Of a stretch of 5,750 bases of DNA, positions 1-5,089 are shown in pieces. The notes below the pieces were generated by a model that was not told the origin of the DNA, did not search any database, and saw nothing but the letters and a program-made list of their open reading frames with translations. This DNA comes from Desulfobacteraceae bacterium (GTDB taxonomy: Bacteria > Desulfobacterota > Desulfobacteria > Desulfobacterales > Desulfosarcinaceae). The stretch spans positions 1 to 5,750 of the forward strand of contig JALVQM010000003.1 in NCBI GenBank assembly GCA_027025615.1, read 5' to 3'. Numbering within the stretch: the stretch's first letter is position 1; the number at the start of each line of letters is the position of its first letter. Both the position numbers and the translations under genes were made by a program.

Positions 1-58
1 CTCCAGCACAGTTGTTGTCAGAGGCCTGGCCTGGACGCAAGCTGTTGCAGGCGGTCAT
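1..58 (-). CDS. possible next operon gene, 5' end only (runs off the left edge)
   Basis: An ATG at 58 opens a frame of 19 codons that stays open to the window edge, 31 nt after the stop of the receiver-domain gene and on the same strand. The visible peptide begins MTACNSL and has cysteines at residues 4 and 17. I infer, weakly, that this could be the N-terminus of an Mrp/NBP35-type P-loop ATPase: those proteins often start with a short cysteine-containing tail and are common in such clusters. No clear Shine-Dalgarno precedes the ATG (upstream GGCCAAAGCCCAACC), so the start, or the gene itself, may be wrong. The sequence to the left would settle it. Confidence 0.28.
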   Translation of the reverse strand, partial: MTACNSLRPGQASDNNCAG

Positions 59-89
59 GGTTGGGCTTTGGCCGGAATGTTTTCCCGGC

Positions 90-461
90 TCAAATCACTA
101 TTTGATCCTGGATGACTTCCAGGATCAAATCAGCATGCCTGCCTGTGGGACTGGAGGGCAGTTGAAATCTTACGCCCAGCCCCTCGGAAGCTTCGTGGAA
201 CTGTTCTTCAGATTCTTCACTGACAACGGCTGTGTCTATACTGACGTCGACGGTTATCAGGCGCCTGACAAGTTCGAAGCTGTCCATGCCTTTTACGTCA
301 CTGTCGATTACGGCGAAACTTATCTTTTGCGAACCAGCAATTTCAATGGCCTGGGAAGCATCCCGGGCCCGGACAACTTCAGCCTTGCCGCTTTGTTCCA
401 GTCTGGAAGCAAGCTCTGAGAACCTGTCATTGTGCTCGGTAACCAGAAGTACTTTTTTCAT
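90..461 (-). CDS. degenerate response-regulator receiver-domain protein
   Basis: A 123-residue protein that is essentially one CheY-like receiver fold with no output domain. The N-terminal strand MKKVLLVTEHND sits where active receivers carry an acidic pair; here the equivalent positions are T8-E9. The candidate phospho-acceptor D53 lies in VIDSDVKGMD, with the usual spacing to GMD. S81 stands at the switch Thr/Ser position. The conserved lysine before the cis-proline is missing: QLPSSP replaces the usual xxTKP, putting S104 at the Lys site. Phosphorylation is therefore doubtful, and a binding or scaffold role is possible. The start at 461 is preferred over a longer upstream frame because CAGGGA lies just ahead of it and the upstream residues overlap the zinc-ribbon gene and are not receiver-like. 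It lies 19 nt after the zinc-ribbon stop, so is probably co-transcribed. The fold assignment is firm; the function is not. Confidence 0.78.
   Translation of the reverse strand: MKKVLLVTEHNDRFSELASRLEQSGKAEVVRARDASQAIEIAGSQKISFAVIDSDVKGMDSFELVRRLITVDVSIDTAVVSEESEEQFHEASEGLGVRFQLPSSPTGRHADLILEVIQDQIVI
100..130 (-). repeat. 12-bp perfect inverted repeat inside the receiver gene 3' end
   Basis: ATTTGATCCTGG (100-111) pairs perfectly with CCAGGATCAAAT (119-130) across a 7-nt loop. It encodes the last residues of the receiver protein and ends about 10 nt before its stop. The octamer TCAAATCA also occurs twice, at 90-97 and 125-132. No U-tract follows on the minus strand, so it is not an ordinary intrinsic terminator. 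It could stabilise mRNA or separate this gene from the next, or be a by-product of codon choice. Confidence 0.5.
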
Positions 462-480
462 AATCTGTTTCCCTGGGTAT

Positions 481-729
481 TCAGATACGTCCACAGCACG
501 ACCCCGGTCCGGCGCAACCGGCTTCAGAAGGCCGGCCGCCGCAACAAGTAGTGTCACCCGGGCCGGGCATCGCCTGGGCCTGCCTGCCGGTAAGGGAGCT
601 TGTAGGGGACATGAGTCTGACCACGTCGCGGCTACCGCATCCAGGGCAGGCAAGCTCCTGTTGCGAATCTGTTATCAGAAGCTCGCTGGTTTTGCCGCAG
701 GCCTTGCATTCAATATCAAAGATAGGCAT
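481..729 (-). CDS. FmdB-type zinc-ribbon protein with Cys/Gly-rich tail
   Basis: An 82-residue protein beginning MPIFDIECKACG, the hallmark opening of the FmdB/CxxC-CxxC small zinc-ribbon family. C8/C11 and C28/C31 form the two zinc knuckles, and the family-typical LMSPTSS segment follows at about residue 39. Family members usually end soon after this; here residues 50-82 form a Gly/Pro/Cys-rich tail with C62-C63, C72 and C78-C79, which could bind metal or a cluster. The start at 729 has a good AAAGGAG upstream. The gene is 48 nt after the second NifX-like gene and 19 nt before the receiver gene, inside the operon. FmdB proteins were named as putative regulators in formamidase/amidase operons, but their biochemistry is poorly known, so I infer only a metal-linked accessory or regulatory role. 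Confidence 0.85.
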   Translation of the reverse strand: MPIFDIECKACGKTSELLITDSQQELACPGCGSRDVVRLMSPTSSLTGRQAQAMPGPGDTTCCGGRPSEAGCAGPGSCCGRI

Positions 730-777
730 GGCTTTCTCCTTTTCAGGCTTGCCAAGCAGTCTGGCGTGTTGCTGATG

Positions 778-1158
778 CTATCGGCCGCCGCCTCCTCCAC
801 AGGTATATTCGTTGGTAAATTTTGGCAGGCGCCCGGCGATGAAATTATCAACGGCTTCCCTGACCGTCCTGCAGGTGCCACCGAAGTAAACATCTATCCC
901 GACCTGGTTGAAGCCCATCAGGGGACGCAGGCCCATGCCACCGGCAATCAGGACTTTTACGCCGTTTCCGGCAAGATGTTGCACCGGTGCAAGGCAGCCG
1001 CCCTGGGCATGGTCGATGCTCGGCAGGGATGTGACCTTGTCGATTTTACCATTTTCAATTGCGACCAGAGTGTACAAATCACAATGACCAAAATGGGCTC
1101 CGAGTTGAGCATCCAAGCCACCAGGGTGAGTAGAAGGAATCGCAATCGTAGTGTTCAT
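778..1158 (-). CDS. NifX/NifB-family (dinitrogenase FeMo-cofactor-like) protein 2
   Basis: A 126-residue single-domain protein of the family that includes NifX, the C-terminal part of NifB, MTH1175 and Desulfovibrio orange protein. Recognisable features are the N-terminal strand TTIAIPST, then LDAQLGAHFGHCDLYTLV (H23, C26), IDHAQGGCLAP (H50, C55) and the diagnostic GMGLRPLMGF block at residues 74-83 followed by GIDVYFG. The C-terminus is TCGGGGGR, a glycine tail with C120 of a kind often seen in this family with His or Cys. Family members bind Fe-S or Mo-containing clusters, in the cytoplasm, and often serve as carriers. It starts 22 nt after the second ATPase gene with a strong AAGGAG, so it is operonic. 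Length fits the family. Which cofactor it binds cannot be read from sequence. Confidence 0.9.
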   Translation of the reverse strand: MNTTIAIPSTHPGGLDAQLGAHFGHCDLYTLVAIENGKIDKVTSLPSIDHAQGGCLAPVQHLAGNGVKVLIAGGMGLRPLMGFNQVGIDVYFGGTCRTVREAVDNFIAGRLPKFTNEYTCGGGGGR

Positions 1159-1180
1159 GTTTTTGAATCTCCTTTCGAAC

Positions 1181-2059
1181 CTAATTTTCCTCGTTCAAGA
1201 TTTTTTCAACATTCTGCCACGCCTTTTTTATTTCGGCAGTGGCTTTGCCGTCATCAATTTCGGTCACGGCTTTGCCGGCAACCACGGCCTGGACGAAAAC
1301 CTGGTCAAAAGGCAGCCGTCCGACGCACTCTATTCCTCTTTGTTTTGCCTTGTGTCTTATATCCTCTGCCAGGGAAGGATTCAAATCAGATTTGTTGATC
1401 AGGATACAGGACTTTACCTTGAAGTGGTCACACAGGTCGGCCACCCGCTGCAAATCATGGATTGCTGACTGGGTCGGCTCGGTGACGATTACGGCCATGT
1501 CACAGCCTGAAAGAGAGCTGATTACCGGGCAGCCAATACCCGGCGGACCGTCACTGAGGATAAGGCCGGCCTTGTCTGCAGAGGCCAGTTTCCTGGCTTG
1601 CTGCCGGAGCAGGGCCACCAGCCGGCCTGAGTTTTCTTCACCCGGAAACAGCTGGGCGTGAACAAGAGGGCCAAAGCGGGTTTCCGACAAGTACCATCTG
1701 CCACAGAAATTTTCGGGAAATTCTATGGCCTGTGTTGGACAAAACGTTACGCAGACTTTGCATCCCTCACAATTGAAATCGTCGATCAAGGCTTTGCCGT
1801 CGTTGATTGTGATGGCTTCAAAGCGGCACAGCTCGGCGCATTTGCCACAGCCGTCGCACTTGTCGGGGATAACCAGGGCCCGGTTGCCGGAGACAAAGTC
1901 GTTCCTGGATTTTTCGGCAGGGGACAGAATCAGATGCAAATCCGGGGCGTCTACGTCCAGGTCGCAGACTATTGCCTTGTCGGCCAGATGGGCAAATGCT
2001 GCGGTTACCGATGTTTTGCCTGTACCGCCTTTACCACTTATAACAAGGATCTCTTTCAT
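1181..2059 (-). CDS. MinD-superfamily P-loop ATPase with inserted 2[4Fe-4S] ferredoxin domain (second copy)
   Basis: A 292-residue protein of the MinD/Mrp class with a ferredoxin insertion (COG1149-like). The deviant Walker A is SGKGGTGKTS (residues 8-17) with signature K10 and P-loop K15. The Walker A' strand VCDLDVDAPDLH follows at 31-42. Two CxxCxxCxxxC clusters sit at C68/C71/C74/C78 and C97/C100/C103/C107-Pro. The switch II block LSDGPPGIGCP is at 168-178, and INKSDLN at 221-227 is the base-recognition region. Such proteins are thought to couple ATP-driven dimerisation to Fe-S or cofactor handling in the cytoplasm; the actual reaction is not established. No MinD-like amphipathic membrane-targeting tail is obvious. 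It follows the first ATPase by 30 nt; the Shine-Dalgarno is weak (GCAGAAAACCC before ATG), suggesting translational dependence on the upstream gene. Length is normal. Confidence 0.93.
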   Translation of the reverse strand: MKEILVISGKGGTGKTSVTAAFAHLADKAIVCDLDVDAPDLHLILSPAEKSRNDFVSGNRALVIPDKCDGCGKCAELCRFEAITINDGKALIDDFNCEGCKVCVTFCPTQAIEFPENFCGRWYLSETRFGPLVHAQLFPGEENSGRLVALLRQQARKLASADKAGLILSDGPPGIGCPVISSLSGCDMAVIVTEPTQSAIHDLQRVADLCDHFKVKSCILINKSDLNPSLAEDIRHKAKQRGIECVGRLPFDQVFVQAVVAGKAVTEIDDGKATAEIKKAWQNVEKILNEEN

Positions 2060-2089
2060 GGGTTTTCTGCTTTGTTAATATTTCGGTGG

Positions 2090-2938
2090 TTATCCTGCTG
2101 ACTGGAGTGCCTTTTGGCGAATATAACCTGCCATGCTGCTGAAAAGGTCACCCAAATGCTTTGAAAAACCGGCCACGATATGGCCGGATGAATAGGCTGC
2201 GGCCACATTCCGGTCAAATGGAATTTCGCTGATTATTTCCAGTCCCTGGTCTGCGCAGTATGTGTAAATTTCATCGTTGCCGATTCCGGCCCGGTTTACC
2301 ACCACCCCCATCGGGATCCCGAAAGGTTTGAAAGCTTCATGGGCAAGCTTGAGGTCGTGGCATCCAAATGGAGTCGGCTCACTTACCAGCAGGATGTAGT
2401 CGGTGTCCCTGACGGCTGCTGCCGCCGGGCAGCTTACACCCGGCGGGGCATCGATTATGATATCCATGCCGGGATCGAAAATTCGTTGGGCTTCAAGCCG
2501 TACCTGCCTGATAAGCGGGGGACTCATGGCTTCACCCACACGCAAACGTCCCATCAAAAAACGCTGGTTGCCGTGGATACTTCCTATTTCGCGGCGTTCA
2601 ATTTTCAACGCATCTGCCGGGCAAACCTGGAAACAGCCACCGCACCCGTGGCACATTTCCGGAAAGGTCAATCCAACGCCTTCAAAGATGGAAATAGCCT
2701 TGAACTGGCAGATCTCAGAGCAAAGACCACAATAAGTGCAGCGGTCTTCATCCAGTTCCGGCACTTCAAGCCATACTTTTCGACGCAGGGCAGGTTCCTG
2801 GCAGAGAAAAATATGCAAGTTGGGCTCTTCCACGTCCAGATCGATGGCAGCTGCCAGTTCTGGCCATACCGAAAAAAGGGATGAAGCCACGGTTGTCTTG
2901 CCGGTGCCGCCTTTGCCGCTTGCCACGGCCACTTTCAT
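2090..2938 (-). CDS. MinD-superfamily P-loop ATPase with inserted 2[4Fe-4S] ferredoxin domain (first copy)
   Basis: A 282-residue paralogue of the downstream ATPase with the same layout. The deviant Walker A is SGKGGTGKTT (7-16; K9 and K14), Walker A' is AIDLDVEEPNLH (31-42), and the two cluster motifs are C67/C70/C73/C77 and C96/C99/C102/C106-Pro. Switch II is IIDAPPGVSCP (161-171), and VVVNRAG (212-218) is the base-binding region. The start at 2938 overlaps the stop of the preceding NifX-like gene as ATGA, and a GGAGG lies 7 nt upstream, indicating translational coupling. Known ORP-type clusters also encode two such ATPases, suggesting that the pair acts as a heterodimer or on a shared partner; that is inference. 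The two copies diverge clearly outside the motifs, so this is an old duplication rather than a recent one. Confidence 0.93.
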   Translation of the reverse strand: MKVAVASGKGGTGKTTVASSLFSVWPELAAAIDLDVEEPNLHIFLCQEPALRRKVWLEVPELDEDRCTYCGLCSEICQFKAISIFEGVGLTFPEMCHGCGGCFQVCPADALKIERREIGSIHGNQRFLMGRLRVGEAMSPPLIRQVRLEAQRIFDPGMDIIIDAPPGVSCPAAAAVRDTDYILLVSEPTPFGCHDLKLAHEAFKPFGIPMGVVVNRAGIGNDEIYTYCADQGLEIISEIPFDRNVAAAYSSGHIVAGFSKHLGDLFSSMAGYIRQKALQSAG

Positions 2939-3303
2939 CTTCCATCCTCCGGTCGAACAGGGCTGTCGGCATAAGTGACATCCCCATTTTTCAACAACTC
3001 AATTGCCTGCCTGGCTGTCATCTCTTTGATACCATGGACGATCTTGATCCCGGCGGCCTCGAGGATCCTGAATGCCTTGGGGCCGACAAATCCGCTTACG
3101 ACAACCTCTGCACCGCTTTTGGCTACCATCTCAGCCGCCTGGATGCCGGCTCCCTGGGCCAGTACCTGGCTTGAGCCGTTATCCAGGTATTCGTATTCAA
3201 GGGTTTCAGGATCAACAATAATAAAACCGGCGGCCCTTCCAAAGCGTTGATCCATGGGGTCATCTAGGCTGGGGCCCTGGCATGAAACAGCAATCTTTCC
3301 CAC
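2935..3303 (-). CDS. NifX/NifB-family (dinitrogenase FeMo-cofactor-like) protein 1, GTG start
   Basis: A 122-residue protein and the first gene of the operon. It matches the MTH1175/orange-protein type: GKIAVSCQGPSLDDPMDQRFGR at the N-terminus (C8, D18, R20, R23), IIVDPETLEYEYLDN, then GAGIQAAEMVAKSGAEVVVSG and VGPKAFRILEAAGIKIV, ending in a short acidic/Arg tail. Family members bind metal clusters such as FeMo-co precursors; Desulfovibrio orange protein binds a Mo-Cu sulfide cluster. The start is set at GTG 3303 because AAAAGGAGG lies 4 nt upstream and the conserved strand begins there. An ATG-initiated extension to 3342 would run through this ribosome-binding site and adds no family sequence. 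RFGR is followed by AAGF, whereas many relatives have a Cys there, so ligand binding may differ from the second copy. Confidence 0.9.
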   Translation of the reverse strand: MGKIAVSCQGPSLDDPMDQRFGRAAGFIIVDPETLEYEYLDNGSSQVLAQGAGIQAAEMVAKSGAEVVVSGFVGPKAFRILEAAGIKIVHGIKEMTARQAIELLKNGDVTYADSPVRPEDGR

Positions 3304-3307
3304 GGTT

Positions 3308-3316
3308 CCTCCTTTT
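3308..3316 (-). promoter_or_regulatory. strong Shine-Dalgarno setting the GTG start
   Basis: On the minus strand AAAAGGAGG lies 4 nt before GTG 3303. It decides the start of the first operon gene against the longer ATG frame that begins at 3342. Confidence 0.8.
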
Positions 3317-3324
3317 GACGAACA

Positions 3325-3339
3325 ATCACTCCAAGTGAT
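3325..3339. repeat. inverted repeat in the operon leader
   Basis: ATCACT-CCA-AGTGAT is a perfect 6-3-6 inverted repeat between the predicted transcription start and the GTG. It could be an operator half-site pair or a small RNA hairpin just ahead of the ribosome-binding site. No regulator can be assigned. Confidence 0.4.
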
Positions 3340-3359
3340 CATGTTCCGGTTGCATTTAT

Positions 3360-3376
3360 CATTTGAAAATCAAATG
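3360..3376. repeat. inverted repeat next to the operon transcription start (operator candidate)
   Basis: CATTTGA-AAA-TCAAATG is a perfect 7-3-7 inverted repeat about 17-33 nt downstream of the predicted -10. Its place just after the likely start point suits a repressor site. The 8-bp palindrome GCATATGC (3378-3385) is adjacent. Both are AT-rich, so chance occurrence is possible. Confidence 0.45.
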
Positions 3377-3392
3377 GGCATATGCTCAAAAA

Positions 3393-3421
3393 TAGATAGG
3401 TACAACTTGGTTGAATGTCAA
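3393..3421 (-). promoter_or_regulatory. sigma70-like promoter for the NifX/MinD operon
   Basis: On the minus strand a perfect -35 TTGACA (3421-3416) is followed after exactly 17 bp by TATCTA (3398-3393), placing transcription start near 3386 and giving a leader of about 80 nt. The spacer contains the small inverted repeat CAAC-CAA-GTTG. The -10 is only a partial match, so strength may depend on a regulator. No convincing -24/-12 sigma54 element was found here. Confidence 0.5.
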
Positions 3422-3422
3422 G

Positions 3423-3434
3423 GCCAAAGTTGGC
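3423..3434. repeat. inverted repeat between the divergent promoters
   Basis: GCCAA-AG-TTGGC sits directly behind the operon -35 and upstream of the HNH-gene -35, where one bound protein could affect both directions. GTTGA also recurs nearby at 3410, 3439 and 3448. This is an operator candidate on position alone. Confidence 0.35.
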
Positions 3435-3448
3435 AATAGTTGAATCGG

Positions 3449-3477
3449 TTGACCTTTTTGGCCTGGATTGTTAAAAG
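3449..3477 (+). promoter_or_regulatory. possible sigma70-like promoter for the HNH gene
   Basis: TTGACC (3449-3454), a 17-bp spacer, then TAAAAG (3472-3477). Start would be near 3484, leaving a leader of about 114 nt. The leader shows near-repeats of TTCCGG-ATG (around 3513, 3530 and 3542) but no clear structured element. Moderate match only. Confidence 0.35.
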
Positions 3478-3597
3478 GGGTATCCAAAATAATCCAAAGC
3501 CATCATATACTGTTCCGATGACAGCAATTTTCCGGCATGCGTTCCGGTATGGAAAAATAATCGTCCAGGCCTCCAGGGGGGCAATAAAGGTGGCTAA

Positions 3598-4107
3598 ATG
3601 GGGTACTGCATTCTTTTAAACGCGGATTATTCGTTCCTCAACGTAGTTGACTGGAAAAGAGCGCTGTGCCTGATGGTCAAAAACAAGGTGCAGGTAATCA
3701 AGTATTCGGACCGTGTGGTGCATGGCGCCGAAGGCTATGTTTTACGTCTTCCGGCGGTAATGAAGCTGATCAAGCTGATTCGTACCCTTTACCGTTCGCG
3801 AGTGCCCTTCAGTAAGCGTAATGTTTTGATCCGTGACGGTTACGCATGCGCTTATTGCGGCAGGAAATCCAGACGGCTTACCATCGACCATATCATACCC
3901 CGCAGTCAGGGCGGCAGATCGACTTTTGAAAATTGCGTTGCCTGTTGCCGCTCATGTAACAGCATAAAAGGCGGACGGACTCCATCCCAGGCGAAAATGT
4001 TTCTTTCCAAAAAACCGTACCAGCCTACCATCAGTGAATTTCTGAGGTTGAGATTGAGCAGGCTGGGGATAGACGACCTGTGGCGGCAGTTGGGCTTCGA
4101 AGATTGA
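3598..4107 (+). CDS. HNH endonuclease-family protein
   Basis: A 169-residue protein. The N-terminal part (about residues 1-70, LLNADYSFLNVVDWKRAL onward) is the usual pre-domain of small chromosomal HNH proteins in many bacteria. The HNH beta-beta-alpha-metal motif spans about 80-127: zinc knuckle C84-x2-C87, catalytic LTIDHIIP with D97-H98, FENCV with N112, second knuckle C117-x2-C120, and N121 before the GGRTP segment. All expected catalytic and zinc residues are present. Family members are metal-dependent nucleases, but the cellular job of this subfamily is unknown; it is often a stand-alone housekeeping-like gene, not a restriction enzyme. The start at 3598 has AAAGGTGG 4 nt upstream. It is divergent from the NifX/MinD operon and convergent with the next gene, so it is probably transcribed alone. 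Confidence 0.9.
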   Translation: MGYCILLNADYSFLNVVDWKRALCLMVKNKVQVIKYSDRVVHGAEGYVLRLPAVMKLIKLIRTLYRSRVPFSKRNVLIRDGYACAYCGRKSRRLTIDHIIPRSQGGRSTFENCVACCRSCNSIKGGRTPSQAKMFLSKKPYQPTISEFLRLRLSRLGIDDLWRQLGFED

Positions 4108-4128
4108 GCCCCAAGCCCGCTTTAAATT

Positions 4129-4563
4129 CTAGAACGCCCCCAGCTGGCAGGGTTTAATTTTAATATTAAGAAATTCGCAAGCTGCGGCTACATTCAGTTT
4201 GCCGATGGATAGCTGTTCGGCAATATCCCATGCCGCCCGGCAGGAAAGTTTCCCGTCCTGGATGCGCTTTTCAATGGCACCCCTGAGATCTGCAGGTATT
4301 TCTTCAGCAGGCTGAACCACTTTTTTTTCGGGCAGGTAACCAAAAAGGCCGAGCTGGCACTTTTCCAGTTTTCCCTCCAGCAGATCGATGGCTATACCCA
4401 CCTCTGAAGGTGAAATGCTCATGTCAACGGCTATCTTATGAGCAGCCGCGCATGATATCTTGCCATCGTGCATCCGCTGCTTAACAGCTTCGGCAAGTTG
4501 GGGATCAACCTTTGTACCAGGAGGATGTTTTTCGCTGAATTTACCCTTGTTCTGACCACTCAT
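4129..4563 (-). CDS. unrecognised protein of two 55-residue repeats ending in CQLGxF
   Basis: A 144-residue soluble protein I do not recognise by name. After a basic, polar N-terminus it contains two gapless 55-residue repeats, residues 20-74 and 90-144, identical at 23 positions by hand alignment. Each repeat carries DGK-(I/L)-SC followed by an alanine-rich helix (C38, C108), a second predicted helix, then a short strand ending CQLGLF (69-74) or CQLGAF (139-144), the latter being the C-terminus. The helix-helix-strand pattern resembles a winged helix-turn-helix, so DNA binding is possible; the four conserved cysteines could instead bind metal. The start is set at the second ATG (4563) because AAGGAG lies 9 nt upstream of it but only 3 nt from the ATG at 4569. 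It is convergent with the HNH gene, leaving 21 nt between stops. Confidence 0.8.
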   Translation of the reverse strand: MSGQNKGKFSEKHPPGTKVDPQLAEAVKQRMHDGKISCAAAHKIAVDMSISPSEVGIAIDLLEGKLEKCQLGLFGYLPEKKVVQPAEEIPADLRGAIEKRIQDGKLSCRAAWDIAEQLSIGKLNVAAACEFLNIKIKPCQLGAF

Positions 4564-4569
4564 TTTCAT

Positions 4570-4786
4570 GTGCTCCTTACCGGAAAAAGAAATATTGCCT
4601 GAATGTTGGTTCCACCAGGCTTTGAAAGTTACTCAACCAGTCCGTTATCTTTTTTGGCCTGCAGCAGGTTATGGCTGCAGTGGATTGCAGGTATTGCCGC
4701 CTGGGATTGGTAAAACCGCTTAACGGTTAAACATGTTTCCTGTCTGGTAAAGATAAAACACCGGCGGGTTTTGTAAACCCGATAAT
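4570..4786. other. intergenic stretch upstream of the CQLGxF gene
   Basis: No convincing gene was seen. Towards the CQLGxF gene it holds AAGGAG. It also contains short imperfect repeats: CTGCAG twice (around 4669 and 4683), and AACCG-CTTAA-CGGTT near 4716. No promoter with both a good -35 and -10 could be found on the minus strand. The hairpin at 4765-4781 is listed separately. Confidence 0.5.
4765..4781 (-). terminator. possible terminator of the membrane-protein gene
   Basis: CGGGTTT-TGT-AAACCCG forms a perfect 7-bp stem with a 3-nt loop just past the stop of the membrane-protein gene. On the minus strand it is followed by CCGGTGTTTTATCTTT, a broken U-run starting a few nt after the stem. 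The place is right but the U-tract is not ideal. Confidence 0.42.
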
Positions 4787-5089
4787 TCAACTGCCCTTGC
4801 GACGAAATCCTGCGATGGCCCAGGCTATGCTCCATCCGGCGGCAACCGGTATGACTCCGAGAACCAAAAAGGGGCGGATGCCTTTTTCCCATGGCCAGAG
4901 AAAAAGAGCTGCCCCGCAGGTCCATGCCAGACTGGCCACCAGGGCTACCCGGAAAGTCCCGGACAAGGGCCGTCGGGGAGTATTTTCCTTTTTCATGGTC
5001 GCGGATTTGCCGGCGGTTAAGCGGGAAAAGACCACAATACCGATAATTATCAGAAAGATGACAAGTATTTCCTGTACGCCTGAGAACAT
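4787..5089 (-). CDS. small three-helix membrane protein of unknown function
   Basis: A 100-residue hydrophobic protein beginning MFSGVQEI. Predicted membrane segments by eye: about residues 7-23 (ILVIFLIIIGIVVF), 47-65 (FRVALVASLAWTCGAALFLW) and 72-94 (RPFLVLGVIPVAAGWSIAW). A basic cytoplasmic-type loop at 24-46 (TMKKENTPRRPL) and an RRKGS tail suggest, by the positive-inside rule, that loop 1 and the C-terminus are on the same, cytoplasmic side. I recognise no catalytic motif. Start choice is uncertain: ATGs at 5089 and 5098 are both in frame; AAGGA lies 11 nt before the first and only 2 nt before the second, so 5089 is preferred. Longer frames upstream have no better site. It is divergent from the FliK-like gene and not obviously linked in function to other genes here. 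Confidence 0.7.
   Translation of the reverse strand: MFSGVQEILVIFLIIIGIVVFSRLTAGKSATMKKENTPRRPLSGTFRVALVASLAWTCGAALFLWPWEKGIRPFLVLGVIPVAAGWSIAWAIAGFRRKGS

Noticed and set aside
232..1398. Long plus-strand open frame of 388 codons across the left part of the operon
   Set aside because: It lies antisense to four genes with clear family motifs, has no recognisable domain and low-complexity Arg/Ser/Ala content; it is a shadow frame.
2169..2187. 7-bp inverted repeat CCGGCCA / TGGCCGG
   Set aside because: It is inside the first ATPase coding region (SGHIVAGF), has no terminator features and no positional logic.
2422..2446. 8-bp inverted repeat CCGCCGGG / CCCGGCGG with a 9-nt loop
   Set aside because: It falls on codons of the conserved switch II block (APPGVSCPAA) of the first ATPase, so the pairing is explained by Pro/Gly/Ala codons; it has no U-tract.
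778..3303. Nitrogenase (nif) cluster
   Set aside because: No nifH, nifD, nifK, nifE or nifN or full NifB with a radical-SAM domain is present; the NifX-like proteins are stand-alone small domain proteins of the MTH1175/ORP type.
3304..3342. ATG at 3342 as the start of the first NifX-like gene
   Set aside because: The 13 extra residues translate through the AAAAGGAGG that serves GTG 3303 and do not look like the family N-terminus.
3598..4107. HNH gene as part of a restriction-modification or phage-defence island
   Set aside because: No methyltransferase, specificity subunit, phage or transposase gene is nearby, and this HNH type is common as a lone chromosomal gene.
4092..4118. GGGCTT / AAGCCC hairpin at the HNH gene end as a terminator
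   Set aside because: The stem is 6 bp with a 15-nt loop and is followed only by GCTTTAAATTCT, without a real T-run; too weak to call.
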